A stretch of DNA of 64,000 nucleotides, taken from the NCBI RefSeq assembly GCF_011397635.1, contig NC_064759.1, forward strand, positions 15,768,428 to 15,832,427. Reading direction: 5' to 3'. The notes beneath the pieces are model-generated. The model ran no database searches, had not been told where the DNA came from, and saw only the letters and a program-made list of their open reading frames with translations. Below, piece after piece: positions 39,557 through 51,900 of the stretch. The DNA is from Epinephelus fuscoguttatus. Taxonomy: Eukaryota > Chordata > Actinopteri > Perciformes > Serranidae. Every line of letters starts with the position of its first letter. Position 1 is the first letter of the stretch. The position numbers were made by a program, and so were the translations under genes.

Positions 39557-42500
39557 TTATCTCATGAGCTGGTAGAAGAAAAGCACAGTGACGATCAGGA
39601 AACCCAGAACCCACCAATAGGAACCTGTAGAGTGAAACACACAGAGAACAGCTCAGGATTTAACGCAGCGTGTAAAAATGTCAAACTACTCTTTTAAAAA
39701 TCCAGAGTTAAACAGCGTCTCATCAGCAGCCACACATTAATACCTAGTTGTGGACTTTCTACCACCAGGCTGACAGAGAGAGGAGCCTCCAGGGCTGGGT
39801 GGGACACCCTGCAGGTGAGTTTAGTTCCAGGGGAGACACTGGTGGGTAGAGTGAGGTGAGACGACAGGGAATAAGTCCCATCACCATGCTGTCGGTGGCT
39901 AGACAGAGAGCCCTGATCTGGAAGCACTGTAGGCTCTGTGTCTGTAGGAGAGAGGGATAACCACTCCATCTGAAAGGCACAAGAAAAAAGAAAATTATAA
40001 CCTGTGAATGACGTTTTATCACAATTTTTGACATACTATACTATGACGTTTTTATCAATTTTTTTGACAAACTGAACTTTGACTTTTTTAATAACATTTA
40101 TTATGACATACTATGACTTTTTTTATGACTTTTTTGACATACTATACTGACTTTTTTTTATAATTTTTTTTGACATACTATACTATGACTTTTTTTTATA
40201 ATTTTTGACATAGTATACTATGACTTTTTATGACTTTTTTGACATACTATACTATGACTTTTTTTGTATAATTTTTTGACATACTACACGATGACTTTTT
40301 AATCTTTTTTTTTTTTACATACTATACAATGACTTTTGGGGCTGCACGGTGGTGTGGTGGTTAGCACTGTCGCCTCACAGCAAGAGGGTTGCCGGTTCGA
40401 TCCCGGGCGTGGGAGCCCTTCTATGCGGCATTTGCATGTTCTCCCCGTGTCAGCGTGGGTTCTCTCTGGGCACTCCAGCTTCCTCCCACAGTCCAAAGAC
40501 ATGCAGATTGGGGACTAGGTTAATTGATAACCCTAAATTGTCCATAGGTGTGAATGTGAGTGTGAATGGTTGTCTGTCTCTATGTGTCAGCCCTGCGATA
40601 GTCTGGCGACCTGTCCAGGGTGTACCCTGCCTCTCACCCAATGTCAGCTGGGATAGGCTCCAGCCCCCCTGCGACCCTCAAGAGGATGAAGCGGTTAGAA
40701 GATGGATGGATGGATGGATGGATGGACTAACTATGACTTTTTTAATAACATTTATTATGACATACTATACTATGACTTTTTTTATCACATTTTTATGACA
40801 TACCATACTATGACTTTTTAAGTCACATTTTTGACATGCTATACTATGACTTTTTTTTCGTGATTTTGGACGACATATGATACTATGACTTTTTTTCATG
40901 ATTTGGGACGACATGCTGTAGTATGACTTTTTTCATGATTTGGAACAACATGCTATTCTATGACTTTTTTCATGATTTGGGACGACATGCTATACTATGA
41001 CATTTTTATGACTTTTTTTTTTTACATACTATACTATGACTTTTTTAGGACTTTTTTTGACAAACTACTATGCCTTTTCTCAATCACATTTTTATGACAT
41101 ACCATACTATGACTTTTTTGATCAAAGTTTTATGACATACTATCCTATGACTCTTTTAAATCACATTAATTACTACATACTATACTATGGCTGTTTTTAA
41201 TCACATTTTTTGATGTACTATACTATGACATTTTTGTATCACATTTTTGACATGCTATACTATGACTTTTTTTTCATTATTTGGGACGACATAATATATT
41301 ATGACTTTTTTTCATGATTTGGGACGACATGCTATACTATGACTTTTCTTCATGATTTTGGACGACATGCTATACTATGACTTTTTTTTCATTATTTGGG
41401 ACGACATAATATATTATGACTTTTTTTCATGATTTGGGACGACATGCTATACTATGACTTTTTTTTCATTATTTGGGACGACATAATATATTATGACTTT
41501 TTTTCATGATTTGGGACGACATGCTATACTATGACTTTTTTTTCATTATTTGGGACGACATAATATATTATGACTTTTTTTCATGATATGGGACGACATG
41601 CTATACTATGACTTTTTTCATGATTTTGGACGACATGCTATACTATGACTTTTCTTCATGATTTTGGACGACATGCTATACTATGACTTTTTTTTCATTA
41701 TTTGGGACGACATAATATATTATGACTTTTTTTCATGAGTTGGGACGACATGCTATATATGACTTTTTTCATGATTTTGGACGACATGCTATATATGACT
41801 TTTTTTCATGATTTGTGACGACATGCCATACTACGACTTTTTTTCATGATTTGTGACAACATGCTATATTATGACTTTTTTTCATGATTTATGACGACAT
41901 GCTATACTATGACTTTTTTTCATGATTTGTGACGACATGCTATACTATGACTTTTTTTCATGATTTGTGACGACATGCTATACTATGACTTTTTTTCATG
42001 ATTTGTGACGACATACTATACTATGACTTTTTTTCACGATTTATGACGACATGCTATGACTTTTTTTCATGATTTGGGACGACATGCGATACTATGATTT
42101 TTGACGACATACTATACTATGACTTTTTTTCATGATTTATGACGACATGCTATACTATGACTTTTTTTCATGATTTGGGACGACATGCGATACTATGATT
42201 TTTGACGACATACTATATTATGACTTTTTTTAATCACATTTTTATGTCATACTATACTATGACTTTTTTATCGAATTTTTTGACATACTATACTATGACT
42301 TTTTGTCATGATTTGGGACGACATGCTATACTATGAGTTTTTTTCATGATTTGGGACAACATGTTATACTATGACTTTTTTCATGATTTTAGACGACATA
42401 CTATACTATGACTTTTTTTCATGATTTATGACGACATGCTATACTATGACTTTTTTTCATGATTTGGGACGACATGCGATACTATGATTTTTGACGACAT

Positions 42501-45500
42501 ACTATATTATGACTTTTTTTAATCACATTTTTATGTCATACTATACTATGACTTTTTTATCGAATTTTTTGACATACTATACTATGACTTTTTTCATGAT
42601 TTTGGACGACATGCTATACTATGAGATTTTTTCATGATTTGGTACAACATGCTATACTATGACTTTTTTTCATGATTTGGTACATGTTATACTACGATTT
42701 TTTTTCATGATTTTGGACAACATGTTATACTACGTTTTTTTTTCATGATTTTGGACGACATGCTATACTATGACTTTTTTTCATTATTTGGGACGACATG
42801 CTATACTATGACTTTTTGTCATGATTTGGGACGACATGTGATACTATGATTTTTGACGACATACTACACTATGACTTTTTTTAATCACATTAATTACGAC
42901 ATACTATGTTATGACTTTTTTAATCACATTTTTTGACATGTTATACTATGACTCTTTTTAATCACATTTTTTCACATGCTATACTGTAACTTTTTTATTA
43001 CATTTTTTCACATACTATACTGACTTTTTCTTATCACATTCTTTGATGTACGATACTATGACTTTTTTTAATCACATGAATTATGACATACTAAACTGTG
43101 ACTTTTTAATCAAATTTTTTACATACCATACTATGACTTTTTTATTACAGTTTTATGACATACTATGCTATGACTCTTTTAAATCACGTCAATTATGACA
43201 TACTATACTATGACTTTTTTATCACATTTTTGACATACAATACTGACTTTTTTAATCACATTTTATGACATACTTTACTATGACTTTTTGATCACATTTT
43301 TGATATACTATGCTATGACTCTTTTAAATCACGTCAATTATGACATACTATACTGTGACTTTTTTTTTTATCATATTTTTTGACATACTATGCTATGACT
43401 ACTAATTCTGATGCCATTAAAATGTCAAAATAAAAGGTGACAGTATTGTATGTCTTAAAAATGTTATTTAAAAAGTCAAAGTATAGTGTACCATTACAAT
43501 GTTACAAAAAAAATAAGTCATAATATAGTATGTCACAAAAAACATTGTGGTATAGCATGCCGTAAATTAAAAATGTCATAGCATAGCATTCCATCAGAAT
43601 CTTCCTGAAAACTGTGTAAGTGGGTTTTAACAGGAAATTTTCTTCCTGTGAACGGTTGGTGATTGAGGCTGATTGAATCTTGTTTATCAACACCTCGGAC
43701 ATGTTTGGATGCAGCTGTATGCTTCTTTGCCTTAATTGGACCATTAAGATAAGCCTCCTCTTTCTGCACTCTCCAGACTTCTCCCTATGGTAATTTATAT
43801 TCCTCATTGCCCTCGGTTACTTAACTTCTTGCTTTGTGGTGTTATCAGTAGATTAATAACTCAAATTTCCTGAGATTTTATATCTTGCCAGGGTGTTCAA
43901 TGGCAGGAAAGAGAGAAAACAGAACATGTACTGGTTAACAGCCCCATCTAAGAACATACTAGCTACAGACCTGAGCATCCAGTGGATAGTATTTAGTGCA
44001 GTGGCAGCTCAACATCTGGGGTGAATTGGTCTGCAAAACCAACTTCTCCTCTGAGAGTGAAACATGAGGTGGTTCTGAAACAAAGAGAAACAGAGGAAGA
44101 ATTTAAAGACATTCAGTGGATTTTTTTCTGAATTGAGAGATTTGGGTGAAACTTACGAATAACGTGGAGTTGAATGACCTGCTGGGCATGGAAAAGGCCG
44201 ATACTGACAGTACAGATGTAGGTCCCCTCATCCATCACTCTAAGCTTGTTCAGCGTCAAAGAGGCGTTACCCTCACCAACAACCTGGGCCACCTCCATGC
44301 TTGATCCCCTCCTTTCTGCATGCACTGAGGACAGAAAGTCAAACAGGAATTCACAAAAAAATATTAACTCAAGGTCCAATTTATCACTTGTTCTAGAGCT
44401 TTTGAATGTATATACAAAAAAAGAAATTTCTTGGACATATTTCGATTCTGTACTGTTCTTGTCTTCTCTATTTTGTATGTTTTCTGCAGTTTTTTCTGGC
44501 TTTTAGCTGTGGCCGTTAAAAGCTTAAAGTTTGAAGTCTTACAAAACAATCCTACACATTAAATGTTTATAATATAATTTGTGAAGTGTTCTTTTTATAT
44601 GACTTTGTACAGTTATGGTTACAGAATCTCACTCCACCTCCCCAAAACAAAACAAAAAATCAAGACAAAACACAATAAAAAAGTTGAATTTGACTGATAG
44701 CATTATTATTATTATTATTATTTTTCAAAATTTCTATAGATATTGTGATAAAATAATTGGCCACAATTGTGGTATAGTAAAAAATCTGATAGCGTGCCAG
44801 CCCTAGTACTCATGTTATATGTCTTTTTGCAATTAAATTTCTGTGTCTTAGTTACCTCATCTGTGTAATAGGTCTTGTGGTTTGACAGCTAATTTCATGA
44901 TGTATTACCATGATAATTTATGAGACAAGTTTAAAACTACACTTTTTATTTTTTTTCTGATGCATTAACTTGGTTTTATACCAATGGCTAACATGTTTGC
45001 ACGCCCCAAATATGTGAAGAGATTTATGTCTGTTCAATGTCAAAACAGCCACTTAGCAAAGCTTATTTTGTGACTGTGAAATTTGCCAACATCATCCCCA
45101 AAGCCTCACTAAAAAATAGCATTTACAGGTTATTTTCATTTATTTTTTCATGAACATCAAAGCCACTGAAGTCACTAATGCACTTTTATCAACACTATCA
45201 GTGCTAACACTCTCAGAGCCACAAGAAGTCGCAGTCGGAGTTTAAATCCTCCTAAAGAAGCTGCATAAACCAGAGGAGGTCAGGCATACCTGTTCACACA
45301 CAGCACTTACCCACTGTGCTCCCTTCTACATCATCCAGGCTTGTCTTCATGTCAAGCACTTTCCACCCTTTCCCCCTGTGCTGCAGTCGCCACTCAACGC
45401 CCACTTCCTGCGCTAAAGGTACGTCCTGCTGTTTGAAGCCACAGTTGAGGAGAGCATCACCTCTCAGGGCGGCAGTCACAGATTTAATGTGGGAAAACAC

Positions 45501-47337
45501 CAGGAATATCACTGAAGGACAGAACACAAAGGCAACAGCAGAGAGAAAGTAGTGAGAGAATTATATTACTGATGGAAGTGATTCAATGAAAAGATGAAAT
45601 GTGATATTAAACTCTGGATCTCACCCTCAGTCAGAAGAGTTCCTGACTGGCTAAGAGGCAGACCCAGTTTGCTTTGTATGAGGGTCGACAGGTCCTTCTC
45701 CACTGGCAGAGTCTGCAGAATCAACGCAGTGCTGAACTCAACTCCCTCCACATTTAGAGACACCATGAAATAAGCTGGATCTGAACTTTCCTGGGATCCA
45801 CGAGGGGTGTAACGGCTTATTTCACACATCACCTCCTGATCATTGCAGTCCGCATGGAGCAACACATGTACATTTGGGATCTCAGGTGAAGACACTGCCA
45901 CAGAGAGATGAGAGAACGAGAAGTTCAACACAAGGTTGTGCAACATAACACTAACTTTATATGTAGATTAGAAACCTTTGGTTTCCAACAGGATAGCATC
46001 TGGGTCAGGGATTGAAGGCGGGACAAACGGCGTGAGTGTTTCAAGTGATTCATCTGGAGGGACTGAGACGTCTTTTAAGACAAGAGTGGCTGGAGTCCGT
46101 TTGAAAAGCGATCCACCTCCCATTCCACCCAGCCCCACTCCCTCTTCCACCAGGGTGCAGGAAAGTACCACATCTGTGACCCCGTCACCTGAGAAACAAG
46201 GGGCAGATTAAAAAGAAACCAAGTCTTCTTGAAAATCTTAACATATCTGGAAATAACGAGTGACATGTTTTAACTTTACACAGTAACATGGAGGTTAAGT
46301 CTTTAACATAATCAGGTAAATAAATACCAGAAGACTATTAAACAGAAATAATTGTATGGCTTTATTTTATGGATCCATTATTTCTGAATAATGTTTCCAG
46401 GTTTGATAAAGTTTCCTGGATTCCTAATTACTGACAAATAAAGATTTACTTTTATTTATTACATTTTTTTCCAGCTATGTTGATTCTAAGAGTAATGGTT
46501 GATTTCCAGATGAAATTTCTTTAAGAAACAGCTCCATTTAAATCAAGTATTATGTCCATTCATCATTGATTTTATTTATTCATTTAACACTGAAATATTT
46601 TTTCTTCATAGCCTATATGTTGAACTGTTAACTTGCCTTTCCCCAACTTTCATATCTTTGCATGTTTAGCTGACCTGCTGTGCACCAGCACTGATGATAT
46701 GGACACAGGTGTAGGTTTCAGGAGGGCACAGGGGACACGCCCCCCTCAATATTTCAAACATGTGCATTTATGCCCCCCAAGTAAAAACATGAAAGTAGCA
46801 TTTTGACGAAATTAAAAACATTTGCACCATTAAATGATGTGCAAAAAACAGAAATTGGTGCATAAAAATTGACCAGAATGCAGGAAATAAAGTGTTTGGT
46901 GCTCAAAATTTTCTGGCAGAGGACCCCCAAATGTTGACAGACCTACACCCATGGATATTGATATCTGATATTCTGAGTTAGACCACAACAGCAGTTAATT
47001 TCATGTAATTTATTAGAAATACAAAAAGTGAAAGTCCCACTTTACAAATATTTACAGTCAATCACATGGTTCTTTCCAGGAAACTCCCCAGGAGTTCACA
47101 CACCTTCACACTTACATGTATCTAATGTGACTTATATAATGATTACCAAAATAACTTCTATCAGACACTGTGAGACGAATAGTCCGAGTCTAAAAAGATT
47201 ATTAGTGAGCTTGACAATCAACTGACATTGACATTTATGTCCCTCATTTATTGCTGCACCAGTATGTCAAGATTAATGCTCTTACCATGAGCGCACGTCA
47301 GGAAGGCTCCAAATAAAATTACTGTAATCATCATCAT
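39557..47337 (-). CDS. tapbpl: Tapasin-related protein (TAPBPR), MHC I peptide editor
   Basis: Eight minus-strand exons: 47337-47286 (ATG, signal MMMITVILFGAFLTCA), 46188-45976, 45894-45625, 45511-45311, 44324-44157, 44074-43971, 39969-39744 and 39624-39557 (TAA), 433 residues; human TAPBPL has 468. Exons 2-3 form the N-terminal tapasin-type domain (GDGVTDVVLSCTLVEEG; DCNDQEVMCEISRY). Exons 4-5 form the IgV domain (RGDALLNCGF to DEGTYICTVSI), exons 6-7 the IgC1 domain (LSCHCTKYYPLDAQ|MEWLSLSP to LTCRVSHPAL), and exon 8 a membrane helix with the tail FYQLMR. The tail has no dilysine ER signal, unlike tapasin, which with synteny points to TAPBPL. It loads and edits peptides on MHC class I in the ER and cis-Golgi. 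Both Ig domains are cut by introns, which is odd (see findings). Confidence 0.88.
40005..43405 (+). repeat. AT-rich minisatellite array filling a tapbpl intron
   Basis: About 3 kb of tandem units of roughly 36-38 bp. Two main unit types share the core 'acatrctatactatgacttt': one continues 'ttttcatgatttgggacgac', the other 'ttaatcacatttttg'. Between about 41255 and 41590 the units form a higher-order dimer of about 73 bp (cattatttgggacgacataa alternating with catgatttgggacgacatgc) repeated about four times. One SINE interrupts the array at 40338-40725. Confidence 0.9.
40338..40725 (+). mobile_element. Full-length-looking tRNA-headed SINE inside the satellite
   Basis: The head 'tggtgtggtggttagcactg' matches a pol III A box and 'ggttcgatccc' the B box at about 50 bp spacing. 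The body has 'catgttctccccgtgtcagc' and 'tcccacagtccaaagacatg', and the tail is (GGAT)n. This is one of the most frequent short retroelements in fish. It lies cleanly between satellite units ('caatgactttt' before, 'aactatgactttttt' after). Confidence 0.8.
43420..43590 (-). repeat. Inverted satellite units at the right end of the array
   Basis: 'agtcaaagtatagtgtacca', 'aagtcataatatagtatgtc' and 'gtcatagcatagcattccat' are the satellite core in reverse orientation. The switch happens within about 50 bp of the last forward unit. Confidence 0.65.
44325..45310. other. tapbpl intron 4, no feature seen apart from a short (ATT)n run
   Basis: About 1 kb of AT-rich sequence between the two IgV exons. 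A short (ATT)n run is at 44702-44721. I find no complete transposon by eye. Confidence 0.5.
46709..46953. mobile_element. Possible MITE in tapbpl intron 1
   Basis: Left 'ggtgtaggtttc' and right 'gacctacaccc' are short inverted ends around 245 bp of AT-rich, non-coding sequence ('cagaggacccccaaatgttg' near the right end). No clear target duplication. Confidence 0.4.
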
Positions 47338-47445
47338 GGAGTCCGGTACCGTGTTTTTATCAATTAAAACTGTTGTAACAGAGCTGAACTCTAATACAAC
47401 AAGATAAAGTAAAAAAAACTGCCAAGAAACCAAAAGCACGACTAT

Positions 47446-47457
47446 ACTTTCACTTTT
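47446..47457 (-). promoter_or_regulatory. ISRE-like element, proximal, tapbpl promoter
   Basis: 'actttcactttt' (AAAAGTGAAAGT on the gene strand) resembles an interferon-stimulated response element/IRF site. It is 109 bp upstream of the tapbpl start codon. Tapasin-family genes are known to respond to interferon. Confidence 0.5.
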
Positions 47458-47644
47458 GATTTCAGCGCTAACAACAGCTGACTGTGTCACTGCACTCGGA
47501 GCTTTACAGCCTTTCCTTCATCTCATCCATAATGTAAAGCAGCTGTATAGCAATAAACATAACCTAATGTAGTCGTAAAGTCTTCAGGTAGTACAGGACC
47601 TGTCGCTTCATGTTGCTGTGTGGAGCATGCGCAAGTGGAGCAGA

Positions 47645-47656
47645 GAAAGTGAAAGT
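47645..47656 (-). promoter_or_regulatory. ISRE-like element, distal, tapbpl promoter
   Basis: GAAAGTGAAAGT on the plus strand fits the IRF/ISRE core GAAANNGAAA. It is about 310 bp upstream of the tapbpl start codon. Confidence 0.5.
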
Positions 47657-47699
47657 AAAGACAGACAGGATCGTCCAATGAGAGAGCAGCAGAGAGCGG

Positions 47700-48960
47700 G
47701 TCATGGGTCTGTGTTTGACTGAGATCTCTGGGTAAGATTGTTTTTGATTTTTAATGTGATTCAGCTACAAAAAGGAGACAGACATTTGCATCTGTATATA
47801 ATTTGGAATATAATAGGCTATATGTATGCAGGGGAGTTGTAGTGGGGGCAAAAGTGGGACTGCTTATCCAGGGCTCAATGGGAGTGAGGCCCTTGAAAAG
47901 CCTGGAATGAAAAGTTTGGTTTTGTTTGCATTTTTTAATTTATCTTTATTAATTATTTATAAGCAATTAGTGCTTTAATTAAATTAAAATTGGCTGAATG
48001 TGGCTGAAAAACTGTGGGAGCTCTCTGAGGCCTCTCTCACCCCTCAAAAGCACAAAACAATTAACTCCACCCAGGATTTATCTCTGATTGCATCTAGATC
48101 TGAGTGAGTAAGTGCTTATTTTCCTGGAGCACCAGTGTAACCTGTCATGTCTTTCTCGGGGTTCCAAAAAAGAAAAGAGAAGGACAGAAAGCAAACTGTG
48201 TGAACTCAAAAAGTGCTTGAGAGAGACATGGATCAAGAAAAGAGGGACAGGGGGCCCACAGAAACTTAAGGCCTGGGTTTAGTGAAATCGTGTGTGGTCA
48301 GTTGTAGTTATGAATCCACAGAAACACAAGTATCACAGAACTCTGCAGTTCCCCTTCAGCTCTACAAAACGTGTTAGTGTCTCAGTTGTTTTGCTTTAAC
48401 AGTCCACATCCATACTGTTTTGGTCCAATCCCAAACAGGTTCAAGAGCCAGATATTTACATCAGGATTTGGTGGAGTTAGAAGGAAATATTGGGTTTACG
48501 TTGATCATGTGGACACAAACATGGCTCCTAATGAATGATAATATTGCTCCATGTCTGCTGGATATGTAAATAAGCCGTTTGCTGTAGTTTGCCACGATTT
48601 GGTAAGGTGATAATTTGTCAATGTCATGTTTACACCTTGTTCTGCTCCATGAATGAATTGTGTGACTATAGGTGATTTTTGATACAAGTGGTAGACTACT
48701 GCCTGTGACATTTGGCTGTTCAGAGATTAACTTATATGTTTTGTTGCTGCTTTAGATTTTTCTTTCTAATTCAAAGGGGAAAATGTCTTCAAAACAGAAT
48801 TTTCAGTTTAATCACCCTACTCATCTGACTGTTCAGGTGCTGTACCTGACCTCCATCACTTTATTGTAAGTGGATAAGGAGGGACTATATGAGCCAAGTT
48901 ATTCTTCCTCATTTGTTTTTATTTGGCAGTATTTGTCTCGTTTTGTTCAGCACAACAATT
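47700..48960. other. Spacer between tapbpl and the complement-like array
   Basis: No gene is supported. A piece at 47830-47920 ('gggagttgtagtgggggcaa', 'gggctcaatgggagtgaggc') looks like a dispersed repeat. The part nearest 48960 may be 3'UTR or downstream flank of the first protease gene; a minus-strand AATAAA lies at 48966-48961. Confidence 0.45.
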
Positions 48961-48991
48961 TTTATTAATGTGGTGATGAAATATGTCTGAT

Positions 48992-51900
48992 TCATTTCTC
49001 CTGTATGGTCTTGTTGATCCAGCCTAGGTAGTTTGCTACTCTGGTGTAGAATCCATATGTTCCTTGCTTCCCACAGTCAACCCCCCAGCTGACAATCCCA
49101 GCGGCCCAGAACTGTCCATTGTCTCTCAGGGCGAAGGGGCCTCCACCGTCCCCCATGCAGGCATCCTGCCCACCCTCAGGGACTCCAGCACAGAGCATGT
49201 TACTGGTCACATTTGGTACATGGTCCCTTGTCCACTTCAACAAAGCGATTGATTTGCTGCATGTCTCTTGACCCACCACAGGCAGTTGCACGAATCTCAG
49301 CTTCCTTGATAAAAACCGTTGGTTATTAGTTCCTTTAATGCCAAAGCCTGACACCAGTCTGAAAAAAATGGAAAAGAGACAGTTACGATGAGCTCAAGAT
49401 AAGAAAACAAATCAGAGTACCCTGTCTTGATGATTTATATGTTTGCACAAGTGGGAAAAAAGAACTGACTGGCATTTTGGGATCGTATTAATTAAAAGCA
49501 ATATAGGCCTAAAACAGATTATATTATATAGCATTATGAAATGAAACCCAGCAGTTGTTTCTTTACCCCATCTCTCCAGTCATGTATGTGGCACCCTCTG
49601 CTGGCAAACATATCGGCATAATGGATGAGTTGAATGTGATTGGGTGGGGCATTTTGATCAAGGCAATGTCATTGTTGTAGTCTAAGCCGTTGGGATTGTT
49701 GTATTCAGGGTGAATGTGGATTGAATCAACAGACACAGGAGAGCCCAACAGGGCTTTAACATCAGTAAGTCCCATGTAAATCTGCAAATCAATAACATAA
49801 ATGTCAATTAAAAAACATGGAGGCAATGGACATGTAGATAACACTTAAAATAGACCACTTACCCTGACATACTCATTTGATACTGGATTTCCGCCACGTG
49901 TTAGGGAATGAGCCGCAGTCATAATCCAGCGGTCTGCAATCACCATGCCTGCTGATCTTCCTCCATCTACACTCAACATTACTTGCCAGGGGATGGTGTT
50001 TTCTGGAGCTTCACTGCCTCCAATGATCCTCTGATAAGTAGAGATGAGTTTTGTGGGCTGGCCACAGACTGGATGAAACAGACATTAGTTGAGTTCACAT
50101 GGACACATACAGCACATGCATGTTTTAATCCAAGCCTCTTGGACTATGTTTCAATACCAGGTATACATGTTAGAGTGACATCATTGTGGTTTGACCTCCA
50201 CTTTCCATCTGATTCACAGGTGAAAGTAACTGAAAACCAGAGAGGAGAAGATAATGGCATTTATTTTCAGCTGAGATATATCAAAAATTCAAATACTTTT
50301 GATAATATTTTTGGAATAATATACGCAATTATCTCACCATTTCTGCCCACAGGTAGAGTGTAAAATGGTTCATTACAGTGATACTGCACAACAGAATGGT
50401 ACTGATTCTGAGAGCCAGACAGGTAGGTCACCCCTCCATTCAGCAGAGGTTCAGGTTCTCCACAATCAATTACTGCAGATGAACAAAACAAGGACATGTT
50501 AATATTTTGCCAGTTAATGAACAAAACATCCTACCATCATCAGTTTGTATCCTTGGTCACAAGTCACATAGATGTAGTAACATTAACAAAACACGTGTCT
50601 CTCTTTGTTCACCCCTCACCATGTGTGCTGTAGTCCAGGCTCCAGCCACGACTCAGGCCTTCAGTATCAGTGTGGTAGTCCAGTCTGACAGTGTTAGAGT
50701 TTGTAGCTATCAGACCTGGACTCTTTCCACCACACAGTTTCATGGGCTCTCTGCCTGGAGTGGTCACCTACGAGGGGAGGAGTAGTAGAAAGTTAATTGA
50801 TGTAAACTGAGGCAGAGTCGCCTTTTTTATTGCCTTTGTTTTAAGGAAACCATTTGCCAATACCTGCAGCCAGTGATGAAGACACCTGGGACCTTGCTCA
50901 GTGTCCACATTATCTATGTGGAAGTTGTCAGTGAAGTTGAGAGTGATTGTGAAGCTGGGCTCCACAGAGATGATGTACTTGCAGGACAGAAGAGGAGATG
51001 AGGGGTGAGGGTATGCTGGACTGGCCAGGTGTCCCTCATGATTATCAAATATACAATCATCACAGGATACTGTAGGAAGAAGATGAGATTCAGTAATTCC
51101 CCTCAAATTGAAAATAATTTTTTTTTCATTGACTCAGCAGTATTAAAGAAGTATTTCACCACTGGAGAGATGGTCTTTTTTTTTTTTTTTATAAAACTGG
51201 TCTTTCTAAGCAATTAAAAGACACAAATACTTTTGAAATTGGTGCTATGTGACCAGAAGAAACAGAAGGAAAGGACTGTGGCATTTGCCTTTTTCTCAAG
51301 AGGAAGAAAACTGCCAGAAAGCACTGTGCTGCACTGGACAAGAAAATGCTCCTGCTGGTGGGTGACGTAAAGTGGGCTTGTCCGTTTGACAGAATGACAA
51401 CTAGCTGATAACAAACAATCTCGTATTATGGCTAAATGGTGCAATAAAATATGCAGCAGCAGAATGCAGAATCTTGGTTTATACTTGATCAGCACTGCCG
51501 AGTTTAACAGTTTGATCTGAGTTTGAGAGACAGAGAGGCATGGGTGGGTGTCTCGATCTGCTTTGTGTCCATGTTGGCAGGCAATATGAAAATGTGGAAA
51601 TACCATCTGTGGTTTGAGCAAAAGTAGCCAAGTTGGGTAAAATCGGCCACATAACGCGTTACAGTCGATTTAAGTTGGGATATGTGCGGGGAGATCTGTG
51701 TGCTCCTAAGATGGAGGGAAGTTTACTATAGTTCATTTACACATGGCTACTACCCACATTGTTATGATACAAAGCTGGGTGAAAATGTATCCCTCATATG
51801 CTGTAACTGCTGAGCTTCAAAGGTTAACACACATTAAGTATGCATTTACTGTATAGGATACTCACACAGACATGTATGCTGGTCTAAATGAAGTTTGTAA

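Noticed and set aside
40338-40420. tRNA gene inside the satellite
   Set aside because: It is the head of a SINE; no acceptor stem closes after the B box.
40005-43405. Regular repeats with short variable parts, superficially like a CRISPR array
   Set aside because: The units differ from one another throughout, there are no unique spacers and no cas genes, and the DNA is from an animal. It is a minisatellite.
39557-47337. Alternative reading as tapasin (TAPBP) itself
   Set aside because: There is no dilysine ER retrieval motif at the C-terminus and the neighbours vamp1 and mrpl51 fit TAPBPL.
50507-50785. A 92-codon plus-strand open frame, nearly identical to one at 63294-63572
   Set aside because: It is antisense to the CUB2b exon and its flanking introns. 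The likeness only mirrors the near identity of the two gene copies.
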